Source: Kushneria sinocarnis (lineage in GTDB: Bacteria; Pseudomonadota; Gammaproteobacteria; Pseudomonadales; Halomonadaceae). Taken from it: a stretch of DNA of 64,000 nucleotides. The first letter of the stretch is position 1; each line of letters starts with the position of its first letter. This document shows positions 11,311 through 22,320 of this stretch, piece after piece. Below the pieces are notes generated by a model. The model saw only the letters and a list, made by a program, of their open reading frames with translations, did no database searches and was not told the origin of the DNA. Position numbers and translations under genes: made by a program. Where the stretch lies: positions 62,001 through 126,000 of the forward strand of contig NZ_RBIN01000009.1 of the NCBI RefSeq assembly GCF_003633775.1, written 5' to 3'.

Positions 11311-11343
11311 AGCGCCCTCCGAGCCCCGGGTTCGGGGGGCGCT
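11311..11343 (+). terminator. Probable icd terminator
   Basis: A 12-bp stem (AGCGCCCTCCGA / TCGGGGGGCGCT, one G-T wobble) with a 9-nt loop follows the icd stop by 36 nt and is trailed by a short T-containing run. Confidence 0.6.
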
Positions 11344-11517
11344 TCATTTCAGGCAGACGCTATCGCCGCCATTGCCCTCTTTTTATTGGTCGAAGGTTGC
11401 AACCGGCCCGGCGTGCCACCATCTTGAAGGGTATCCAAGCCATCTGAATGCGCCCTCGACCCATGATATCGAGCGCTTCAGTCACTTTCCCGCTTGTGTT
11501 CACTGGCCCGGCAACTT

Positions 11518-11907
11518 ATGTTCAAGACAGACAGCGATGCAGTTTTTCCGCTGGCGGTGTCGGTCGTGCGATTGGGCATGACACCACCACCTGAGCCGGA
11601 AGAGGATGATCATGGTGACGTGGCGGAGCAGACGAGCGATCCCGAGCTCGAGGAACCGCCGCTCTACAGGGTCGTGCTGCACAACGACGACTATACTCCG
11701 ATGGAGTTCGTGGTCGAGGTTCTGCAGACCTTCTTTGCCATGGATCATGAAAAGGCGGTCCAGATCATGATGGCCGTCCACACTCAGGGGAAGGCGACCT
11801 GCGGTATCTTTACCCGCGATATTGCGGAAACCAAGAGTCAGCAGGTCAACCAGTATGCTCGAGAGTGCCAGCATCCGCTGCTGTGCGACATCGACCGGGC
11901 GGACTGA
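11518..11907 (+). CDS. clpS: ATP-dependent Clp protease adaptor ClpS
   Basis: ClpS recognises N-terminal Leu, Phe, Tyr or Trp degrons and delivers the substrate to ClpAP. The core has the family motif [19 protein letters not shown] and continues through [12 protein letters not shown] to QHPLLC. The start is uncertain. ATG 11518 (129 residues) is chosen because [15 protein letters not shown] resembles the N-terminus I recall from Pseudomonas ClpS; ATG 11578 would give 109 residues, nearer the E. coli length. Neither has a good ribosome site. clpA starts 30 nt downstream. Bpt and Aat, which create such degrons, are encoded a few genes away. Confidence 0.93.
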   Translation: MFKTDSDAVFPLAVSVVRLGMTPPPEPEEDDHGDVAEQTSDPELEEPPLYRVVLHNDDYTPMEFVVEVLQTFFAMDHEKAVQIMMAVHTQGKATCGIFTRDIAETKSQQVNQYARECQHPLLCDIDRAD

Positions 11908-11936
11908 ACCGTCCGAGGCGGAACGAGGGGACTGCC

Positions 11937-14210
11937 ATGTTGAGCAAAGAACTTGAACTCACCCTGAACACGGCCTTTACCGTGGCGCGCTCCAAGCGCC
12001 ATGAGTTCATGACCGTCGAGCACCTGCTGCTGGCCTTGCTTGACAATGCCTCGGCAGCCGACGTGCTCAAGGCCTGCGGCGCCAACCTCGACAAGTTGCG
12101 CAGCGATCTGCAGGATTTCATCAATACCACGACCCCGCTGATTCCCGAGGATCAGGACGACCGCGAAACCCAGCCCACGCTCGGCTTCCAGCGTGTGCTT
12201 CAGCGCGCCGTCTTCCACGTCCAGTCCTCCGGCAAGTCGGAGGTGACCGGTGCCAACGTGCTGGTGGCGATCTTCTCCGAGCAGGAGAGTCAGGCGGTCT
12301 ATTTTCTCAAGCAGCAGAACGTGGCCCGGGTCGATGCGGTGAACTACATCGCCCACGGCATCTCCAAGGTGTCCGGCCACAACAGCCAGCAGTCGGGCAA
12401 TACCGGCAGCCAGGAAGGCGAGGAAGCCGAGGAGAGCATGGGCGAATCCGGCTCGAATCCGCTGACCGGCTATGCCACCAACCTCAACGAGCAGGCTCGC
12501 ATCGGCAAGGTGGATCCGCTGGTCGGTCGCGATCACGAGCTCGAGCGCGTGGTCCAGATCCTGGCCCGGCGGCGCAAGAACAACCCGCTGCTGGTGGGTG
12601 AGGCCGGGGTCGGCAAGACGGCCATCGCCGAAGGGCTGGCCAAGCGGATCGTCGAGGAGGATGTGCCTGACGTCATCAGCGATGCCGTGGTCTACTCGCT
12701 GGACATGGGCGCGCTGCTCGCCGGTACCAAGTATCGCGGCGATTTCGAGAAGCGCCTGAAGGGACTGCTGGCCGAGCTCAAGAAGGAGCCCAACTCGATC
12801 CTGTTCATCGACGAGATCCACACGGTGATCGGTGCCGGGGCAGCTTCCGGTGGTGTCATGGACGCCTCCAACCTGCTCAAGCCGATGCTCTCGTCGGGCG
12901 AACTGCGCTGCATCGGCTCGACCACCTTCCAGGAGTTCCGCGGCATCTTCGAGAAGGACCGGGCACTGGCACGGCGCTTCCAGAAGGTCGATGTCCTCGA
13001 GCCTTCGGTCGATGATGCCATCCGGATTCTCAAGGGACTGCGCGGTCGCTTCGAGGAACATCATCAGCTCAAGTACACCGATGGCGCCATCGAGACCGCC
13101 GTACGGCTTTCCGATCGCTATATCAACGATCGCTACCTGCCGGACAAGGCCATCGACGTCATCGACGAGGCAGGCGCCCATCAGCGACTGCTGCCCGAAG
13201 AGGCGCGGGTCGATACCATCGACGTCGAGCAGGTCGAGGCGATCGTGGCCTCGATTGCCCGGATTCCGCCGAAGAGCGTGTCCAGCTCCGATCGCAAGCT
13301 GCTGGCCAATCTGGAGCGCGACCTCAAGATGCTGGTCTTCGGTCAGAACGAGGCGATCGACGGCCTGTCGGCGGCGATCAAGCTCTCCCGCGCCGGTCTG
13401 GCTTCGCCCGACAAGCCGGTGGGCAGTTTCCTGTTCGCGGGTCCGACCGGGGTCGGCAAGACCGAGGTGGCGCGTCAGCTGTCGCAGCTGATGGGTATCG
13501 GCCTGGTGCGCTTCGACATGTCCGAATACATGGAACGGCATACCGTTTCGCGCCTGATCGGGGCGCCGCCGGGCTATGTCGGTTATGACCAGGGCGGCCT
13601 GCTGACCGAGGCCGTGACCAAGCAGCCGCACTGCGTGCTGCTGCTCGACGAGATCGAAAAGGCGCATCCCGATGTGTTCAACCTGCTGCTGCAGGTCATG
13701 GATCATGGCCGCCTGACCGACAACAACGGGCGTGAAGCGGACTTCCGCAACGTGATCGTGATCATGACCTCCAATGCCGGTGCCGAACAGGCCGCGCGGC
13801 GCTCGATCGGTTTCCAGACCCAGGATCATTCGACCGACGCCATGGAAGTCATCCGGCGAACCTTCACGCCGGAGTTCCGCAACCGGCTCGACAGCATCAT
13901 CCAGTTCCATCATCTGGATACCGAGGTGGTGCGCAGCGTGGTCGACAAGTTCCTGGTCGAACTGCAGGCCCAGCTCGACGAGAAGCGTGTCCAGCTGGAT
14001 GTCGACGAGGAGGCCCGGGCCTGGCTGGCCGAGCACGGCTACGATCCGGAAATGGGCGCCCGGCCGATGGCGCGGCTGCTGCAGGAAAAGCTGAAGAAGC
14101 CGCTGGCCGAGATGATCCTGTTCGGCGATCTGGCCGACAATGGCGGTACCGTGCATGTCACGGTCGAGGAGGGTCAGCTGCATCTGGCAACCGAAGCCGA
14201 GGTGGCCTGA
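11937..14210 (+). CDS. clpA: Clp protease ATP-binding subunit ClpA
   Basis: ClpA is the AAA+ unfoldase that feeds ClpP. The 757-residue protein has the double Clp-N domain (about 1-143) starting [14 protein letters not shown]. The first AAA+ module carries Walker A GEAGVGKT (221-228) and Walker B ILFIDEIH. The second carries GPTGVGKT (502-509) and [11 protein letters not shown], followed by the ClpB-D2 domain. The acidic-glycine linker and length match ClpA rather than ClpB. The ATG at 11937 has GAGGGG 6 nt upstream. It is cotranscribed with clpS and followed by a strong terminator. Confidence 0.97.
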   Translation: MLSKELELTLNTAFTVARSKRHEFMTVEHLLLALLDNASAADVLKACGANLDKLRSDLQDFINTTTPLIPEDQDDRETQPTLGFQRVLQRAVFHVQSSGKSEVTGANVLVAIFSEQESQAVYFLKQQNVARVDAVNYIAHGISKVSGHNSQQSGNTGSQEGEEAEESMGESGSNPLTGYATNLNEQARIGKVDPLVGRDHELERVVQILARRRKNNPLLVGEAGVGKTAIAEGLAKRIVEEDVPDVISDAVVYSLDMGALLAGTKYRGDFEKRLKGLLAELKKEPNSILFIDEIHTVIGAGAASGGVMDASNLLKPMLSSGELRCIGSTTFQEFRGIFEKDRALARRFQKVDVLEPSVDDAIRILKGLRGRFEEHHQLKYTDGAIETAVRLSDRYINDRYLPDKAIDVIDEAGAHQRLLPEEARVDTIDVEQVEAIVASIARIPPKSVSSSDRKLLANLERDLKMLVFGQNEAIDGLSAAIKLSRAGLASPDKPVGSFLFAGPTGVGKTEVARQLSQLMGIGLVRFDMSEYMERHTVSRLIGAPPGYVGYDQGGLLTEAVTKQPHCVLLLDEIEKAHPDVFNLLLQVMDHGRLTDNNGREADFRNVIVIMTSNAGAEQAARRSIGFQTQDHSTDAMEVIRRTFTPEFRNRLDSIIQFHHLDTEVVRSVVDKFLVELQAQLDEKRVQLDVDEEARAWLAEHGYDPEMGARPMARLLQEKLKKPLAEMILFGDLADNGGTVHVTVEEGQLHLATEAEVA

Positions 14211-14257
14211 TCGGCCCGCCCGCCGGATCGCGCGGGCGTCTCCTGAACCACCGAATC

Positions 14258-14286
14258 ATGCCCTGTCTGCGGACGGGGCATTTTTT
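14258..14286 (+). terminator. clpA rho-independent terminator
   Basis: The stem ATGCCCTGTC / GACGGGGCAT (one wobble) with a 3-4 nt loop is followed by a run of six T, 47 nt after the clpA stop. Confidence 0.88.
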
Positions 14287-14415
14287 CATGCGTATGGCGT
14301 GAGCGAGCGATCAGGTCGGTGCCGGCGCGGCGGCGACACGGCGATCACCCGGACTGGCAGCAGTCATGAGCGGGGCGGAAGGGAAGAGGATACTGGCAGA
14401 CCCCGGGATGGGACA

Positions 14416-14634
14416 TCAGCGAGAGCGATAAACGATGCGGCCCTTGGAGAGGTCATAGGGCGTCAGCTCGACCTTGACCTTGTCGCCGGTCAGGATGCGG
14501 ATGTAGTTCTTGCGCATCTTGCCCGAGATATGAGCGGTCACGATGTGGCCATTCTCGAGTTCGACACGGAACATGGTGTTGGGAAGCGTGTCGACCACGA
14601 CACCTTCCATTTCAATATGGTCTTCTCTTGCCAT
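14416..14634 (-). CDS. infA: Translation initiation factor IF-1
   Basis: The 72-residue OB-fold protein starts [19 protein letters not shown] and ends GRIVYRSR, essentially the canonical bacterial IF-1. It binds the 30S A site during initiation. Its position between clpA and bpt on the opposite strand from clpA is conserved in Pseudomonas. Confidence 0.98.
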   Translation of the reverse strand: MAREDHIEMEGVVVDTLPNTMFRVELENGHIVTAHISGKMRKNYIRILTGDKVKVELTPYDLSKGRIVYRSR

Positions 14635-14819
14635 ATGGCGTCATTCCTCACTGGATGATGGGACGATGCCGAAGGTTATAGTGCATCGTCACCGGATTTG
14701 CCACTGTGATCACGATGATCATGATCAATCAGGGCTATCGATGCGGCGTGATATTTTGCCTGATCCGGCGGAGCAGGGCAAAAGGACGTTGGAGCCGTGA
14801 TGCCTGCAGGCGGCGAATG

Positions 14820-15575
14820 TCACTGCTGCAGGGGAATGCTGCGCTGCCAGTGCCCGCCCCGGAGATACTCCAGCGGCTGAAAGTTGGCCTTGTAGCGCAT
14901 CTTGCGACTCTGCCGGATCCAGTAGCCGAGGTAGACATGGGGCAGGCCCAGTGCCCGGGCATGCATGATCTGCCAGAGAATGGCCCAGCTGCCCAGCGAG
15001 TGCCGCTGCCACTCCGGAGCCGGACTGAAGAAGGTGTAGACGGCTGACAGACCGTGTTCGAGCCGGTCCATGGCAGCCACGGCAACCAGCTCATCGTGAT
15101 GGCGGAACTCCACCAGCCGGGCCCAGTCGTGTCCGAGGGTCAGAAAGTTGCGGTACTGATCCTGATCGGGCGGGTACATGGCGCCCTGCGCGTGGCGTGC
15201 GCGAATGTAGCGGTCGTACAGGGCGTAGTGTTCATGATGGAAGAGGGCAGGGCCCTCGTGGGCTGTCAGAATGCTGTTGCGCTGCATCAGGCGCCGCTGG
15301 GTGCGATCGGGGCTGAAGGCCTCGACCGGTACCCGCACCGGAATACAGGCCGAGCACGCCCGGCAGTAGGGCGTATAGAGATGTCCGCCACTGCGCCGGA
15401 AGCCTCGTTCCAGCAGGGCATCGTGAGTGTGCCGGTCCAGCGGATGGGCGGGATCGAGTACCAGCGAGGTGGCCCGGTGGCCATCGAGATAACCGCAATC
15501 GTGCTCGCCGGTCAGATAAAAATCCGGCGCACGGGCGGCGTCATGGCTGTCTCGGGTAGCATGAGAGTAGGACAC
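14820..15575 (-). CDS. bpt: Aspartate/glutamate leucyltransferase Bpt (arginyltransferase family)
   Basis: Bpt transfers leucine from Leu-tRNA to N-terminal Asp or Glu, making a ClpS-readable degron. The 251-residue protein has the paired-cysteine N-terminal motif HDCGYL, the CRACSACIPVRVPVEAF segment, HAQGAMYPPDQDQYRNFL, and the C-terminal VYLGYWIRQSRKMRYKA region, all typical. I choose GTG 15575, which has GAGG 9 nt upstream and avoids running into aat. In-frame ATG 15653 or TTG 15662 would overlap the aat stop by tens of bases. It follows aat in the same direction, so the two probably form an operon. Confidence 0.9.
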   Translation of the reverse strand: MSYSHATRDSHDAARAPDFYLTGEHDCGYLDGHRATSLVLDPAHPLDRHTHDALLERGFRRSGGHLYTPYCRACSACIPVRVPVEAFSPDRTQRRLMQRNSILTAHEGPALFHHEHYALYDRYIRARHAQGAMYPPDQDQYRNFLTLGHDWARLVEFRHHDELVAVAAMDRLEHGLSAVYTFFSPAPEWQRHSLGSWAILWQIMHARALGLPHVYLGYWIRQSRKMRYKANFQPLEYLRGGHWQRSIPLQQ

Positions 15576-15609
15576 TGACCGGAACCTCGCGTCAGGTGGT
15601 CGGAATGGA

Positions 15610-16296
15610 TCAGTCCGCCGCCCAGGGCTGTGGGGCGCGCTCGATCCAGGCATGCTGTTCAAGATATCGAATGAACTCGTCCCGGTCGATTTCGCGGGCT
15701 CCCATGCTGAGCAGATGGTCGGTGCGCACCTGGCAATCTATCAGGGTGAAACCCTGTGCCTGCAGCCGGCGGCTCAGCTCGACCAGCGCAATCTTTGACG
15801 CGTCCGGGCGCAGGGAGAACATCGATTCGCCGAAGAATACCCGCCCCAGCGCGAGGCCATAAAGGCCGCCCACCAGTTCGCCCGCCTGCCAGACCTCAAT
15901 GCTATGGGCATAGCCGAGTCGATGCAGGCGTCCATAGGCTGCCCTGACCTGATGGGTGATCCAGGTGCCCTCGCGGCTCTCCCGCAGGGCACCGCACTGG
16001 TGAATGACGCTGTCGAAGGCGCCATCGAACGTGACCCGGAACCCGCCGTTGCGCAGTCGCTTGGCAAGGCTGCGGCGTACGCGCAGCTCGTCGGGAAACA
16101 GCACCAGCCGCGGGTCGGGGCTCCACCACAGGATGGGGTCCGACTCCCCGAACCAGGGAAAGATGCCGCGCTCATAAGCGGCCAGCAGCCAGTCGGGGGT
16201 CAGGGCGCCGCCCGCTGCCAGCAGCCCGTCGGGTTCGTGCAGGGCCTGCTCCACCGGTGGAAACCGGACCGGATAGGCCGCCAGCCATGGCACCAT
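15610..16296 (-). CDS. aat: Leucyl/phenylalanyl-tRNA-protein transferase
   Basis: Aat adds Leu or Phe to N-terminal Lys or Arg, producing type-2 N-degrons for ClpS-ClpAP. The 228-residue protein carries FPPVEQALHEPDGLLAAGG, YERGIFPWF, WWSPDPRLVL and GLYGLALGRVFFGESMFS, all family signatures. The ATG at 16296 gives the normal length; the frame extends 25 codons upstream without support. Together with bpt, clpS and clpA it forms a complete bacterial N-degron pathway within 5 kb. Confidence 0.95.
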   Translation of the reverse strand: MVPWLAAYPVRFPPVEQALHEPDGLLAAGGALTPDWLLAAYERGIFPWFGESDPILWWSPDPRLVLFPDELRVRRSLAKRLRNGGFRVTFDGAFDSVIHQCGALRESREGTWITHQVRAAYGRLHRLGYAHSIEVWQAGELVGGLYGLALGRVFFGESMFSLRPDASKIALVELSRRLQAQGFTLIDCQVRTDHLLSMGAREIDRDEFIRYLEQHAWIERAPQPWAAD

Positions 16297-16486
16297 GGAG
16301 ATACTCGCGGTTATTCGGAAATGCCCGTCATCATACGGGATTTCCCCGGTCCAGCCGAAATCACCTGTCATGCCGGCATCCGGCCCGGGCTGGATAAGCC
16401 TGATTTAAAGAAAACGTCGCGAATGCCGTGATTGAGGCTGTTGCGCCCCATTCCGGGGGCGCCCGGCACATTGATCGCGAGGACCC

Positions 16487-18496
16487 ATGCCCATGCCCGG
16501 ATCCGATTTTCGTTCACGTCTATCACGGATGAGTATTGGCGCCAGAATGGCGCTGCTGACAGGGATAGTGGTAATAGCCGGCTTTCTGCTGCTGGCCTGG
16601 GGGCTGTCTGCCCGAATCGAGCAGATGCTCAGGCAACAGCAGAAAACGGCCATGCAGGCCCAGACCGAGCGTGTCAGCGAAATGATCGCCCTGTTCGATC
16701 ACAGTCTGCAGCAGCAGACCAGACATTTTCTGAAGCTCTTCACGGGGCAGCAGCTAAAGCCACCCTATACGCTGGATGATGCCAGTGGCATGGAAGTGAA
16801 GGGCCGGGCGGCCCCGACCCTGGCCGACAGCCGGGGCGTGCTGACGCTGGATACCCAGCGGCTTGATGACTTCAGCGACATGGCGGGTGCGCCGGTTACC
16901 ATCTTCGCGCGCACCGGTGACGACTTCCTGCGGGTGGCCACGTCGCTCAAGGATCAGCAGGGCGCGCGGGCGATGGGAACGCTGTTGGACCGGCATTCGC
17001 GCAGTTATGCCCAGCTGATGGATGGCAAGCCCTATTCCGGTCTTGCCAATCTGTTCGGTATTCCTTACATCACTCGCTATGAGCCGATGTTCGACGAGCG
17101 TGGCCGGGTGATCGGAGCCACTTTCATCGGCGTCGATATCCGCAATGAGCTCAATGATCTGAAGGACCGGATTCGTCAGCTGAAGGTCGGCGATGAAGGC
17201 AACTTCATGATCGTCAATGCGGCAGCCGGCGAGCATCAGGGCGAGGTGATTGCGGGAGGCGAGCACGAAGGGCAGTCGCTGCTGGAGCAGCACGACCGCA
17301 ATGGCGAGGCGATCTGGCCGGCCATGTTCAAGACCGCCAGTGGCACGCTGCATTACTCGCTGGCCGGTCAGGGCGGAGAGGGCGAGCGTACCACCTACTT
17401 CCAGGCCTATCCGGAGTGGCAGTGGATCATTGCTGCCACCGCTCATGACAACGAGATCGATGCCGCCATCAGCGAGATGCGCTGGCAGCTCATGCTGGCC
17501 GCCCTGGTGATGGCGCTGCTGATTGCAGGTGGCCTGTACTGGCTGATGCGGCGTCTCATCTCGCAGCCGCTGCGCAGCGTGGTAGAGCTGGCAAGTCAGA
17601 TTGCCGAAGGGGATCTCCGGCATCGGCTCTCGAGTCGTCGGCAGGATGAGATCGGGCAGCTGATCATCGCCATGAACGGTATCGGTGACGGGCTTGACCG
17701 CATCGTGGGTGAGGTCCGGCACGTGGCGGGTGACATCCATGCCAGCAGCCATTCGCTCAGCAGCGGCAACACCGACCTCTCCCGACGCACCGAGTCGCAG
17801 GCGGCCAGTCTGGAAGAGACCGCTGCCAGCATCGAGGAGCTCAGTGCCACGGTACGCCAGAACACCGAACACACTCGTCAGGGGCGTGAGCGTACCGAGG
17901 ACATGACGCGCATGGCCGAGGAGACCCGGACCCAGGTCAGCCATACCGAGCACTCCATGAACTCGCTCAATGACAACGCCGAGAAGATTCGCGACATCGT
18001 CGGCGTGATCGATACCATCGCCTTCCAGACCAATCTGCTGGCGCTGAATGCCTCGGTCGAGGCGGCACGCGCCGGTGAGCACGGGCGCGGCTTTGCCGTG
18101 GTTGCCGAAGAGGTCCGACGGCTGGCCAGTCGCAGTGCCGAGGCCGCCTCGGATATCCAGCGGCTGATCGGTGATGCGGTCAACGGTATTCGACTCAGCA
18201 ATGAGGAAGTGCAGACCATGGGCACCCGGATGGGTGAGTTCATGGGCCGGGTCGAGGCGGTCAGCCGTCTGGTGCGCGATATCAGTCAGGCTTCCGACGA
18301 GCAGCTTGCGGGTATCGAGCAGATCAATACGGCCGTGGCCGAGCTGGATGACGTGACGCAGAACAATGCGGCACTGGTCGAGGCCTCCTCGCAGACAACG
18401 CGCCAGCTCGATCAGCAGTCCCGGTCACTGCTGAAAAGCATCGACATGTTCCGTCAGCGCGAGACCCGTGGGGATGAGAGGGTGGCCGAAGACTGA
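16487..18496 (+). CDS. Methyl-accepting chemotaxis protein with periplasmic Cache-type sensor
   Basis: The protein has 669 residues. TM1 is near residues 20-43, followed by a ~290-residue periplasmic part that looks like a Cache_3/Cache_2 fusion. TM2 is near 335-357, then a HAMP domain to about 410, and then the coiled-coil signalling domain. The hairpin tip [20 protein letters not shown] (about 508-527) binds CheA and CheW. No C-terminal receptor pentapeptide for CheR is seen. The ATG has GAGG 4 nt upstream, and a second ATG two codons on is equally possible. It occupies the place where Pseudomonas, as I recall, has trxB between aat and ftsK. The ligand is unknown. Confidence 0.92.
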   Translation: MPMPGSDFRSRLSRMSIGARMALLTGIVVIAGFLLLAWGLSARIEQMLRQQQKTAMQAQTERVSEMIALFDHSLQQQTRHFLKLFTGQQLKPPYTLDDASGMEVKGRAAPTLADSRGVLTLDTQRLDDFSDMAGAPVTIFARTGDDFLRVATSLKDQQGARAMGTLLDRHSRSYAQLMDGKPYSGLANLFGIPYITRYEPMFDERGRVIGATFIGVDIRNELNDLKDRIRQLKVGDEGNFMIVNAAAGEHQGEVIAGGEHEGQSLLEQHDRNGEAIWPAMFKTASGTLHYSLAGQGGEGERTTYFQAYPEWQWIIAATAHDNEIDAAISEMRWQLMLAALVMALLIAGGLYWLMRRLISQPLRSVVELASQIAEGDLRHRLSSRRQDEIGQLIIAMNGIGDGLDRIVGEVRHVAGDIHASSHSLSSGNTDLSRRTESQAASLEETAASIEELSATVRQNTEHTRQGRERTEDMTRMAEETRTQVSHTEHSMNSLNDNAEKIRDIVGVIDTIAFQTNLLALNASVEAARAGEHGRGFAVVAEEVRRLASRSAEAASDIQRLIGDAVNGIRLSNEEVQTMGTRMGEFMGRVEAVSRLVRDISQASDEQLAGIEQINTAVAELDDVTQNNAALVEASSQTTRQLDQQSRSLLKSIDMFRQRETRGDERVAED

Positions 18497-18510
18497 AATC
18501 GGCCCTGTAG

Positions 18511-18616
18511 GTCAATCAGGCACTACCTGGCCCTGTGCCACACCCGGCAGGCCAGGTATGATACCCGTCTGCGGGTATCCCGGGTCATGGATCGCACGCG
18601 GTAGCGCCTGATTGAC
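18511..18616. repeat. Structured element: 17-bp inverted repeat enclosing two hairpins
   Basis: Arms GTCAATCAGGCACTACC (18511-18527) and its complement at 18600-18616 match at 16 of 17 positions. Inside are a CCTGGCC / GGCCAGG stem (18526-18556, competing with two bases of the outer stem) and a perfect 8-bp hairpin GATACCCG / CGGGTATC (18560-18579). A further hairpin GGTAT / ATACC follows at 18621-18635. It lies between the chemoreceptor stop and ftsK. It could be a structured leader, a terminator with processing function, or a MITE-like relic; I cannot tell which. Confidence 0.6.
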
Positions 18617-18665
18617 ACCCGGTATTCGGGATACCCCCTGATGGCAGAACACGAGGTACGCCGAA

Positions 18666-21600
18666 ATGGCGCAAGGGGGATGGCCGTTGAGTGCCAGAAA
18701 TTCCAGTAACCGCAAGCAGACGAGTCAGCGCAGGCCACGGCGTGACGAGCGCAGTCGCCGGTCAGCCGCGCCACGCGCCCAGAAGGCGCGTGCCAGCGCT
18801 CGTCGCATGAGTGCCCGGCTGCAGGGCGCTTCCAAGGAAGGCACCGTCATTCTGCTGCTGGTGGCCTGCCTGTTCCTGCTGCTGGCCTTTTTCAGCTATG
18901 CACCCGATGATCCGAGCTGGTCCTACAGCGGTCCGGAGAAGAGTGTCTCCAACTGGATGGGGCCCCTGGGGGCCTGGCTGTCCGATGTCCTCTATTCACT
19001 GTTCGGCGCCAGTGCCCTCTGGTGGCCGGGGATTCTGGGCTTCGGAGCCTGGCGGCTGATGCGGCTCAAGGAGGCGCATCTGGTCTGGGATCCGGTGGCG
19101 CTGGCAGTCCGGGGCGGTGGCATGCTGCTGGTGCTGGTGGCGACCTGCACCCTGGGCGCGATTCATTTCTACACCCCCCAGAGCGATCTTCCCTACGGGG
19201 CTGGCGGTATCATCGGTGAAGGGATATCCAACGGCCTGGGCGCCCTGGTGGGCGTACACGGCGCCACCCTGATGGCGCTGGGGCTGTTGCTGTGCGGTGT
19301 GCCGCTGCTGACCGGCATGTCATGGCTGGCCATCATCGATGAGCTCGGTCGCGCCGGGCTGCGGGGAATACTCTGGTTCAGTGTTGCGGTCGGCCACGCC
19401 GGCGAGCATCTTTCGCAGCGTCGCCACCGGCACCAGCAGGCACGCCAGGCCGAACGCGCCGCCATTGCGGAAGAGGAGTTCGACTTCGGTGACGAGGAAA
19501 CGTCCGCCGAGGCCGACGCCGACGCTCGGGCCGAAGAGACGTCGCCGCGTGCCTCTCGCTGGCGCTTCTGGCGGCGGGACGAGTCCGGGGAGGAGGCCCC
19601 GGCGGAGGCCGCTCAGGCGCCCGCGATGCAGCAGGAGCCCGCGGCTGCCGAGCGGGCGTTCGAACCGGCGGCCCACTCCAACGGGCATGCCGAGGCCAAC
19701 GACGACAGCAGCATCCCCTGGGAGGTGCCGGCGCAGACGCCATCGGCGCGTCGTCAGCGCATCGAGCCCGAACTGTCATCGACCACCGCCTACACCCGGG
19801 CAGAACCGCAAGAGCGCGTTGCACCATCCTCGGCTGCGGAGCCGCAGGTCGCTCCGGAGAGCTCCGCCGGTGAGGCCGAACATGCGTCGTCGCCGTCAGT
19901 CGGGACCGAGCCGACGCCTCACCATGAGCCGGCCCGCGACCATTCGCCTGCTTCGGCCGAGGCCTCTTCCAGTCGCCAGGAGAGAGTCGATACGGATGAC
20001 AGTGATCGGCAGCCACTGGCTGACGTGACCCGCCGGCGCATTCCCGAGGTCATTCCCGAACCGATCGTGCCCGATGATGATGAGCCACCGGTGTCGACTT
20101 CTTCGGCTCGAGCTTCCTCGATCCGGGACGATGACGCGCCGGTTCCGAGCTGTGACGAGCGAAGTGACGAGCCGGAACCGTCATCCACTGTCGCGGCGCC
20201 ATCATCGAGCGACTCCCGGTCGGCTCCCCATTTCCGGGAGAGGCCCGAAGAAGCAGAAGCGGGCGCGCCTTCCGGGCAGTCGGCGGCTCCGGGCGGTGTG
20301 CATGCCCTGCAGCAGGCGCATGACGAGCCGGAGGAGCAAGCCTTCCCCCTGCGGGCTGACGACGCTCACGACAAGGCACCCGACGACAGCGTCATTTCCG
20401 CCGAGCGACATGAACGGCACGGTATGCAGGAAGACACGGCATCGTCGGACACGGCGCGCCATGCCCCGTTTTCCGCACCTGCCGGACGGGAGCCGGCGAC
20501 CGGGGATGACGCGCCGTCCGCCGCTGCTGCATCCGCACCCGCCGGTGACGTCCATGCGAGTGATCACGGCGCCGAAGCCCCGACCCGGCCCGATGGCCGG
20601 GAAGAGCATCACGGTCGGAGCGAAGCGCCGATCACGGCAACGGACGACGCGCCGGAAGACGCCGATGACAACGGTCCGACGCTCTGGACGGTCGAGCACC
20701 TGCAGAGCCAGCGGCCGGAAAGCGACGTGGCCGATGAGCCTGTCGGGACGATGCCGTCGCTGTCGCTGTTGACGCCGCCCAGCGATCATCAGCCCAACTA
20801 TACCGATGAGCAGCTGGCCGAGATGGCGGAGCTGCTGGAGGTGCGGCTGCGCGAGTACGGGGTCAAGGCCGAGGTCGTGGACACCTGGCCGGGTCCGGTG
20901 ATCACCCGCTTCGAGATCAAGCCGGCACCGGGGGTCAAGGTCTCCAAGATCAGCAATCTGGCGAAGGATCTGGCCCGTTCGCTGCTGGTCAAGAGCGTGC
21001 GTGTGGTCGAGGTGATTCCCGGTCGCCCCACGGTGGGTATCGAGATTCCCAACCCGCAGCGGGCCATGATCCGGCTGCGCGAGGTGTTCGATTCCGACGC
21101 CTACCAGAATGCCGAATCCCCGGTCACGGTGGCGCTCGGTCAGGACATCGGCGGCAACCCGGTGGTGGCCAATCTCAACAAGATGCCGCACCTGCTGGTG
21201 GCGGGCACCACCGGTTCGGGCAAGTCGGTCGGGGTCAATGCGATGCTGATCTCGATGCTGCTCAAGGCCACGCCCGATGATGTGCGCATGATCATGGTCG
21301 ATCCCAAGATGCTGGAGCTGTCCGTCTACGACGGCATCCCGCATCTGCTGGCGCCGGTGGTGACCGACATGAAGGAGGCCGCCAACGCGCTGCGCTGGTG
21401 TGTTGCCGAAATGGAACGCCGCTACAAGCTGATGGCGGCGATGGGCGTGCGCAATCTGGCCGGCTTCAATGCCAAGCTGGACGAGGCCGAGCAGGCCGGC
21501 GCCCAGGTGGCCGATCCGCTGTGGGAGCCGCAGCCCTGGGAGATGCATCAGCAGCCGCCGGTGCTGGAGAAACTGCCCTATATCGTGGTGGTGATCGACG

Positions 21601-22244
21601 AGTTTGCCGACATGTTCATGATCGTCGGCAAGAAGGTCGAGGAACTGATTGCCCGACTGGCGCAGAAGGCGCGTGCGGCAGGCATCCATCTGATCCTGGC
21701 GACCCAGCGCCCCTCGGTGGACGTGGTCACCGGCCTGATCAAGGCCAACATTCCGACGCGCATGGCCTTCCAGGTCTCCTCGCGGGTGGATTCGCGTACC
21801 ATCCTCGACCAGGGGGGTGCCGAGAACCTGCTGGGGCATGGTGACATGCTCTATCTGCCGGCCGGGGCCGGCATGCCGACTCGTGTCCATGGCGCCTTTG
21901 TCGATGATGACGAGGTCCACCGGGTCGTCGAGGACTGGAAACGGCGCGGTGAGCCCGAGTATGTCGACGAGATCCTGACCGGCGGCGTCAACGCCGATGC
22001 CCTGACCGGGCTGGAAGCCGAAGGCGGCGAAGGGGGCGATGCCGAACAGGACGCGCTCTATGACGAGGCGGTCGCCTATGTCACCGAATCGCGCAGGGCC
22101 TCCATCTCGGCCGTGCAGCGCCGCTTCAAGATCGGCTACAACCGGGCCGCCCGGCTGGTCGAGGCGATGGAGAGCGCCGGCGTGGTATCGTCCATGGGCA
22201 CCAATGGCCAGCGCGAGGTGGTGGCACCTCCGCCGAACCATTGA
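18666..22244 (+). CDS. ftsK: DNA translocase FtsK
   Basis: FtsK links septation to chromosome dimer resolution by pumping DNA at the division site. The 1192-residue protein has a basic N-terminus and about four membrane helices between residues 57 and 240. A ~450-residue Ala/Glu/Ser/His/Pro-rich linker of low conservation follows. The RecA-like motor has Walker A GTTGSGKS (near 847) and Walker [11 protein letters not shown] (near 976). The winged-helix gamma domain at about 1120-1185 ([18 protein letters not shown]) reads KOPS. The ATG has GAGG 9 nt upstream; a TTG seven codons later behind AAGGGGG is an alternative start. Confidence 0.96.
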   Translation: MAQGGWPLSARNSSNRKQTSQRRPRRDERSRRSAAPRAQKARASARRMSARLQGASKEGTVILLLVACLFLLLAFFSYAPDDPSWSYSGPEKSVSNWMGPLGAWLSDVLYSLFGASALWWPGILGFGAWRLMRLKEAHLVWDPVALAVRGGGMLLVLVATCTLGAIHFYTPQSDLPYGAGGIIGEGISNGLGALVGVHGATLMALGLLLCGVPLLTGMSWLAIIDELGRAGLRGILWFSVAVGHAGEHLSQRRHRHQQARQAERAAIAEEEFDFGDEETSAEADADARAEETSPRASRWRFWRRDESGEEAPAEAAQAPAMQQEPAAAERAFEPAAHSNGHAEANDDSSIPWEVPAQTPSARRQRIEPELSSTTAYTRAEPQERVAPSSAAEPQVAPESSAGEAEHASSPSVGTEPTPHHEPARDHSPASAEASSSRQERVDTDDSDRQPLADVTRRRIPEVIPEPIVPDDDEPPVSTSSARASSIRDDDAPVPSCDERSDEPEPSSTVAAPSSSDSRSAPHFRERPEEAEAGAPSGQSAAPGGVHALQQAHDEPEEQAFPLRADDAHDKAPDDSVISAERHERHGMQEDTASSDTARHAPFSAPAGREPATGDDAPSAAAASAPAGDVHASDHGAEAPTRPDGREEHHGRSEAPITATDDAPEDADDNGPTLWTVEHLQSQRPESDVADEPVGTMPSLSLLTPPSDHQPNYTDEQLAEMAELLEVRLREYGVKAEVVDTWPGPVITRFEIKPAPGVKVSKISNLAKDLARSLLVKSVRVVEVIPGRPTVGIEIPNPQRAMIRLREVFDSDAYQNAESPVTVALGQDIGGNPVVANLNKMPHLLVAGTTGSGKSVGVNAMLISMLLKATPDDVRMIMVDPKMLELSVYDGIPHLLAPVVTDMKEAANALRWCVAEMERRYKLMAAMGVRNLAGFNAKLDEAEQAGAQVADPLWEPQPWEMHQQPPVLEKLPYIVVVIDEFADMFMIVGKKVEELIARLAQKARAAGIHLILATQRPSVDVVTGLIKANIPTRMAFQVSSRVDSRTILDQGGAENLLGHGDMLYLPAGAGMPTRVHGAFVDDDEVHRVVEDWKRRGEPEYVDEILTGGVNADALTGLEAEGGEGGDAEQDALYDEAVAYVTESRRASISAVQRRFKIGYNRAARLVEAMESAGVVSSMGTNGQREVVAPPPNH

Positions 22245-22262
22245 GCGCGACCGGATGTACAG

Positions 22263-22286
22263 GGCCCCGGGCGCCGTCCCGGGGCC
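22263..22286 (+). repeat. Strong hairpin between ftsK and lolA
   Basis: A perfect 9-bp stem GGCCCCGGG / CCCGGGGCC with a 6-nt loop lies in the 76-nt ftsK-lolA gap. There is no T tract, so it may attenuate or stabilise the transcript rather than end it. Confidence 0.5.
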
Positions 22287-22320
22287 GGAGAAATCACGAA
22301 TGAGCTTTCAGGAATAGCGC

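Noticed and set aside
11838-14183. 781-codon open frame antisense to clpA
   Set aside because: It mirrors the clpA codons and has no domain or ribosome site.
14754-14783. TTTTGCC / GGCAAAA hairpin downstream of bpt
   Set aside because: On the bpt strand the T run is in the wrong arm and no T tract follows, so it is not a normal terminator.
16443-16462. Hairpin before the chemoreceptor as a terminator
   Set aside because: The stem is good but there is no T tract, and the neighbouring genes diverge, so nothing needs terminating there.
18534-18562. ftsK promoter at TATGAT (18557-18562) or TTGACA (18612-18617)
   Set aside because: Each box is good alone, but neither has a partner at 16-18 bp, so I did not annotate a promoter.
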